From positions 1 through 6,138 of the forward strand of contig JAOZPY010000177.1 in assembly GCA_029932495.1 (NCBI GenBank): a stretch of DNA of 6,138 nucleotides, given 5' to 3'. Below, piece after piece: positions 4,535-6,138 of this stretch; position 1 is the stretch's first letter, and each line of letters begins with the position of its first letter. The notes under the pieces were generated by a model. That model did not search any database. It saw only the letters and a program-made list of their open reading frames with translations, and was not told where the DNA came from. The position numbers and the translations under genes are program-made. Source of the stretch: Desulfobacterales bacterium. Lineage in GTDB: Bacteria; Desulfobacterota; Desulfobacteria; Desulfobacterales; JAFDCJ01.

Positions 4535-6138
4535 ATGAGCCACCATATGATCAGCCCGCAGGCGGTCCTGGCCGACCGGGAATATCACCGGATCGATGAT
4601 TTTTGCGGCCGGAATTGCGGGGTCGAACACCTTGCATTGATCGCGGATTTTTTGCAACGCGAGTTTTCCCTATCCCTGGTTCTTGATCCGCAAATCGTTG
4701 AGGGTTTCGCATCTGACAGCTCCAACCTGCCCGCCCGTGCCGACGCGCTGTGCCGGCCGAACTCGGAGCGACAGGCCGCAATTATCATGCGTGCCGGCAG
4801 GGCCGCCGGCATTCCGATCACCTTCTCGGCCGGACGTTCCAACCTGACCGGCAGTGCGACGGCTGAAGGGGGGATCGTGGTTTCCACCGGCAACCTGACC
4901 GCTTCGCCGGTGGCAGTGGATGTCAATCAGAAAATCGTCAGCACCCCGGTGGGCATTGTGCTTGAAGAACTGCGAAACAGCGTGCTGGCCCAAAGCGGCG
5001 GGCGTCTTTACTACCCGGTGGACCCCACCAGCCGCAAGGATGCCTGGGTGGGGGGCACGCTGTCCTGCAACGCCTCGGGATTTACCCCGGGCGAGGTGGG
5101 CGCCACCCGCCCGTGGGTTCAGGCCCTTGATTTTTTGCTTCCTAACGGCATGAAGATTACTGCTGCACGCGGTCAATATGTCTCCGAAAACGGCAGGTTC
5201 ATACTGCGTGAAAAAGATCAGCAAATCGACTGGCCGGTTCCCACTTACCGCCGGCCGGCCATCAAAAATGCCAGTGGTCCTTTCTCTTCGCCGAATGGCC
5301 GCTTGGACCTGATTGATCTGATCATCGGCAGCGAAGGACTTTTCGGATTGATTACCGCCTGCAGCCTGAAGCTGGCAAGCCGGCCGGCAGATTATCTGGA
5401 GCTGTTTTTTTCGCTACCCGATGAAGATCGGGCGCTCAAATTCCATCATTACCTGGGCAGGCTGCTGGAAGGAAATTTCAGCGTCCTGAATGCCTTTGAA
5501 TATTTCGGTGTGAATTGCCGCCGTTTCATGGACCACGAAAAACGGCTTTTTCACGGCGACAACCAGGTCGCGCTTTATCTGCAGATTCCTTTAAAGGACA
5601 AATCCCGGCAAGAGCAGGCTGAAACCTGGTTTGAGCGCCTGCTGGCAGCCGGCTGCGATATTGATCCGGAAGGGGTCCTTCTGTTTGACAGCGAGCCCAA
5701 ACGCCGGGTGTTCATGGAGGCCCGGCATTCCATGCCGGCCAACGCTTTGGAAGTTGTGCAGCGGCACGGCACTTACACGATCATGACCGATGCCGTAGTA
5801 CCGCCCGAAAATTTTGCGAGATTTCTCGGCGATGTCCATGGCCTGCTCAAAAGCGAAGGCATCGATTATCTGTCCTTTGGCCATTTCGGCGACTGCCACC
5901 TGCATTTTACCCTGTTACCGGACCGGGAAAAGCTTGCCCGGGCCACGGAACTCTATGACCTTTTTATCATTCGGGCCACAGAGCTGGGTGGTGTTTATTC
6001 CGGCGAGCACGGCACGGGCAAGCGCAAACGCAAAGATTTTCTCAAACTTTACGGCCCGGAGGCCATTGAACAGCTCAAACGCTGCAAGGCAGCGGTTGAC
6101 CCTGACTTTCTCATCAACCGGGGCAATGTTTTCATCCC
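4535..6138 (+). CDS. FAD-binding 2-hydroxyacid dehydrogenase/oxidase, GlcD/Dld type (partial, C-terminus off the window)
   Basis: 534 residues are visible. The PCMH-type FAD domain (FAD_binding_4, about 60-285) shows CRPNSERQAAIIMRAG, the Gly-rich FAD loop FSAGRSNLTGSATAEGGIVVS (97-117), PTSRKDAWVGGTLSCNASG (164-182) and IIGSEGLFGLIT (263-274). The C-terminal FAD-oxidase domain (about 288 onward) shows GHFGDCHLH (449-457) and SGEHGTGK (489-496), the His-rich substrate and metal region of the glycolate/D-lactate oxidase family. RGNVF at 529-533 replaces the usual NPGKVF end block, so only a few residues are probably missing. The enzyme should oxidise a 2-hydroxyacid (D-lactate, glycolate or similar) to the 2-oxoacid and pass electrons to a quinone, ETF or Fe-S partner. 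It is longer than GlcD (about 500 residues) and nearer the D-lactate dehydrogenase range. No signal peptide is seen. The ATG at 4535 has GGAG 8 bases upstream. The substrate is not assignable. Confidence 0.9.
   Translation, partial: MSHHMISPQAVLADREYHRIDDFCGRNCGVEHLALIADFLQREFSLSLVLDPQIVEGFASDSSNLPARADALCRPNSERQAAIIMRAGRAAGIPITFSAGRSNLTGSATAEGGIVVSTGNLTASPVAVDVNQKIVSTPVGIVLEELRNSVLAQSGGRLYYPVDPTSRKDAWVGGTLSCNASGFTPGEVGATRPWVQALDFLLPNGMKITAARGQYVSENGRFILREKDQQIDWPVPTYRRPAIKNASGPFSSPNGRLDLIDLIIGSEGLFGLITACSLKLASRPADYLELFFSLPDEDRALKFHHYLGRLLEGNFSVLNAFEYFGVNCRRFMDHEKRLFHGDNQVALYLQIPLKDKSRQEQAETWFERLLAAGCDIDPEGVLLFDSEPKRRVFMEARHSMPANALEVVQRHGTYTIMTDAVVPPENFARFLGDVHGLLKSEGIDYLSFGHFGDCHLHFTLLPDREKLARATELYDLFIIRATELGGVYSGEHGTGKRKRKDFLKLYGPEAIEQLKRCKAAVDPDFLINRGNVFI

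Noticed and set aside
4551..5224. Overlapping minus-strand open frames opposite the flavoprotein N-terminus
   Set aside because: The plus strand encodes a continuous FAD domain with family motifs through this stretch, so the minus frames are by-products of its base composition.
1..6138. Signs of a mobile island, defence system or CRISPR array
   Set aside because: No direct-repeat arrays, transposase, integrase, tRNA attachment site or toxin-antitoxin pair is seen, and all genes have ordinary metabolic or stress roles.

Overview
The window reads as ordinary chromosomal DNA of moderately high GC from an anaerobic or microaerophilic bacterium. A member of the Desulfobacterota (former Deltaproteobacteria) fits best. 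That is an inference from the gene mix: a rubrerythrin behind a Fur/PerR-type palindrome, a PilZ protein, a stand-alone amidase and a GlcD/Dld-type flavoprotein oxidase. No rRNA, tRNA, CRISPR, insertion sequence or phage gene is visible, and coding density is about 85-90%.

Layout. (1) Bases 1-1019, minus strand: a two-gene unit, with a small PilZ-domain protein followed 11 bases later by an alpha/beta hydrolase of the 3-oxoadipate enol-lactonase type, which is cut by the left edge. (2) Bases 1020-1235: a divergent control region with a perfect 10-bp inverted repeat and candidate promoters in both directions. (3) Bases 1236-2663, plus: a complete amidase-signature enzyme with the Lys/cis-Ser/Ser triad. 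(4) Bases 2664-2854: a consensus -35 box overlapped by a perfect 21-bp palindrome, then a leader of about 110 nt with a possible hairpin. (5) Bases 2855-3376, plus: a complete rubrerythrin. (6) Bases 3377-3501: a convergent intergenic region with two hairpins, one a plausible terminator for the minus-strand gene. (7) Bases 3502-4413, minus: a ten-helix EamA/DMT-family transporter. (8) Bases 4414-4534: a short divergent gap. (9) Bases 4535-6138, plus: an FAD-linked 2-hydroxyacid dehydrogenase/oxidase, cut by the right edge probably only a few residues before its stop.

How the genes relate. The PilZ and hydrolase genes look co-transcribed. Rubrerythrin is a single-gene peroxide-defence unit with its own metal- or peroxide-responsive operator. 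The DMT transporter and the flavoprotein oxidase are divergently transcribed and may share regulation or substrate, but nothing in the sequence names the substrate. I do not see a previously undescribed multi-gene system here. The most notable items are the two palindromic control regions and the PilZ/hydrolase pairing.
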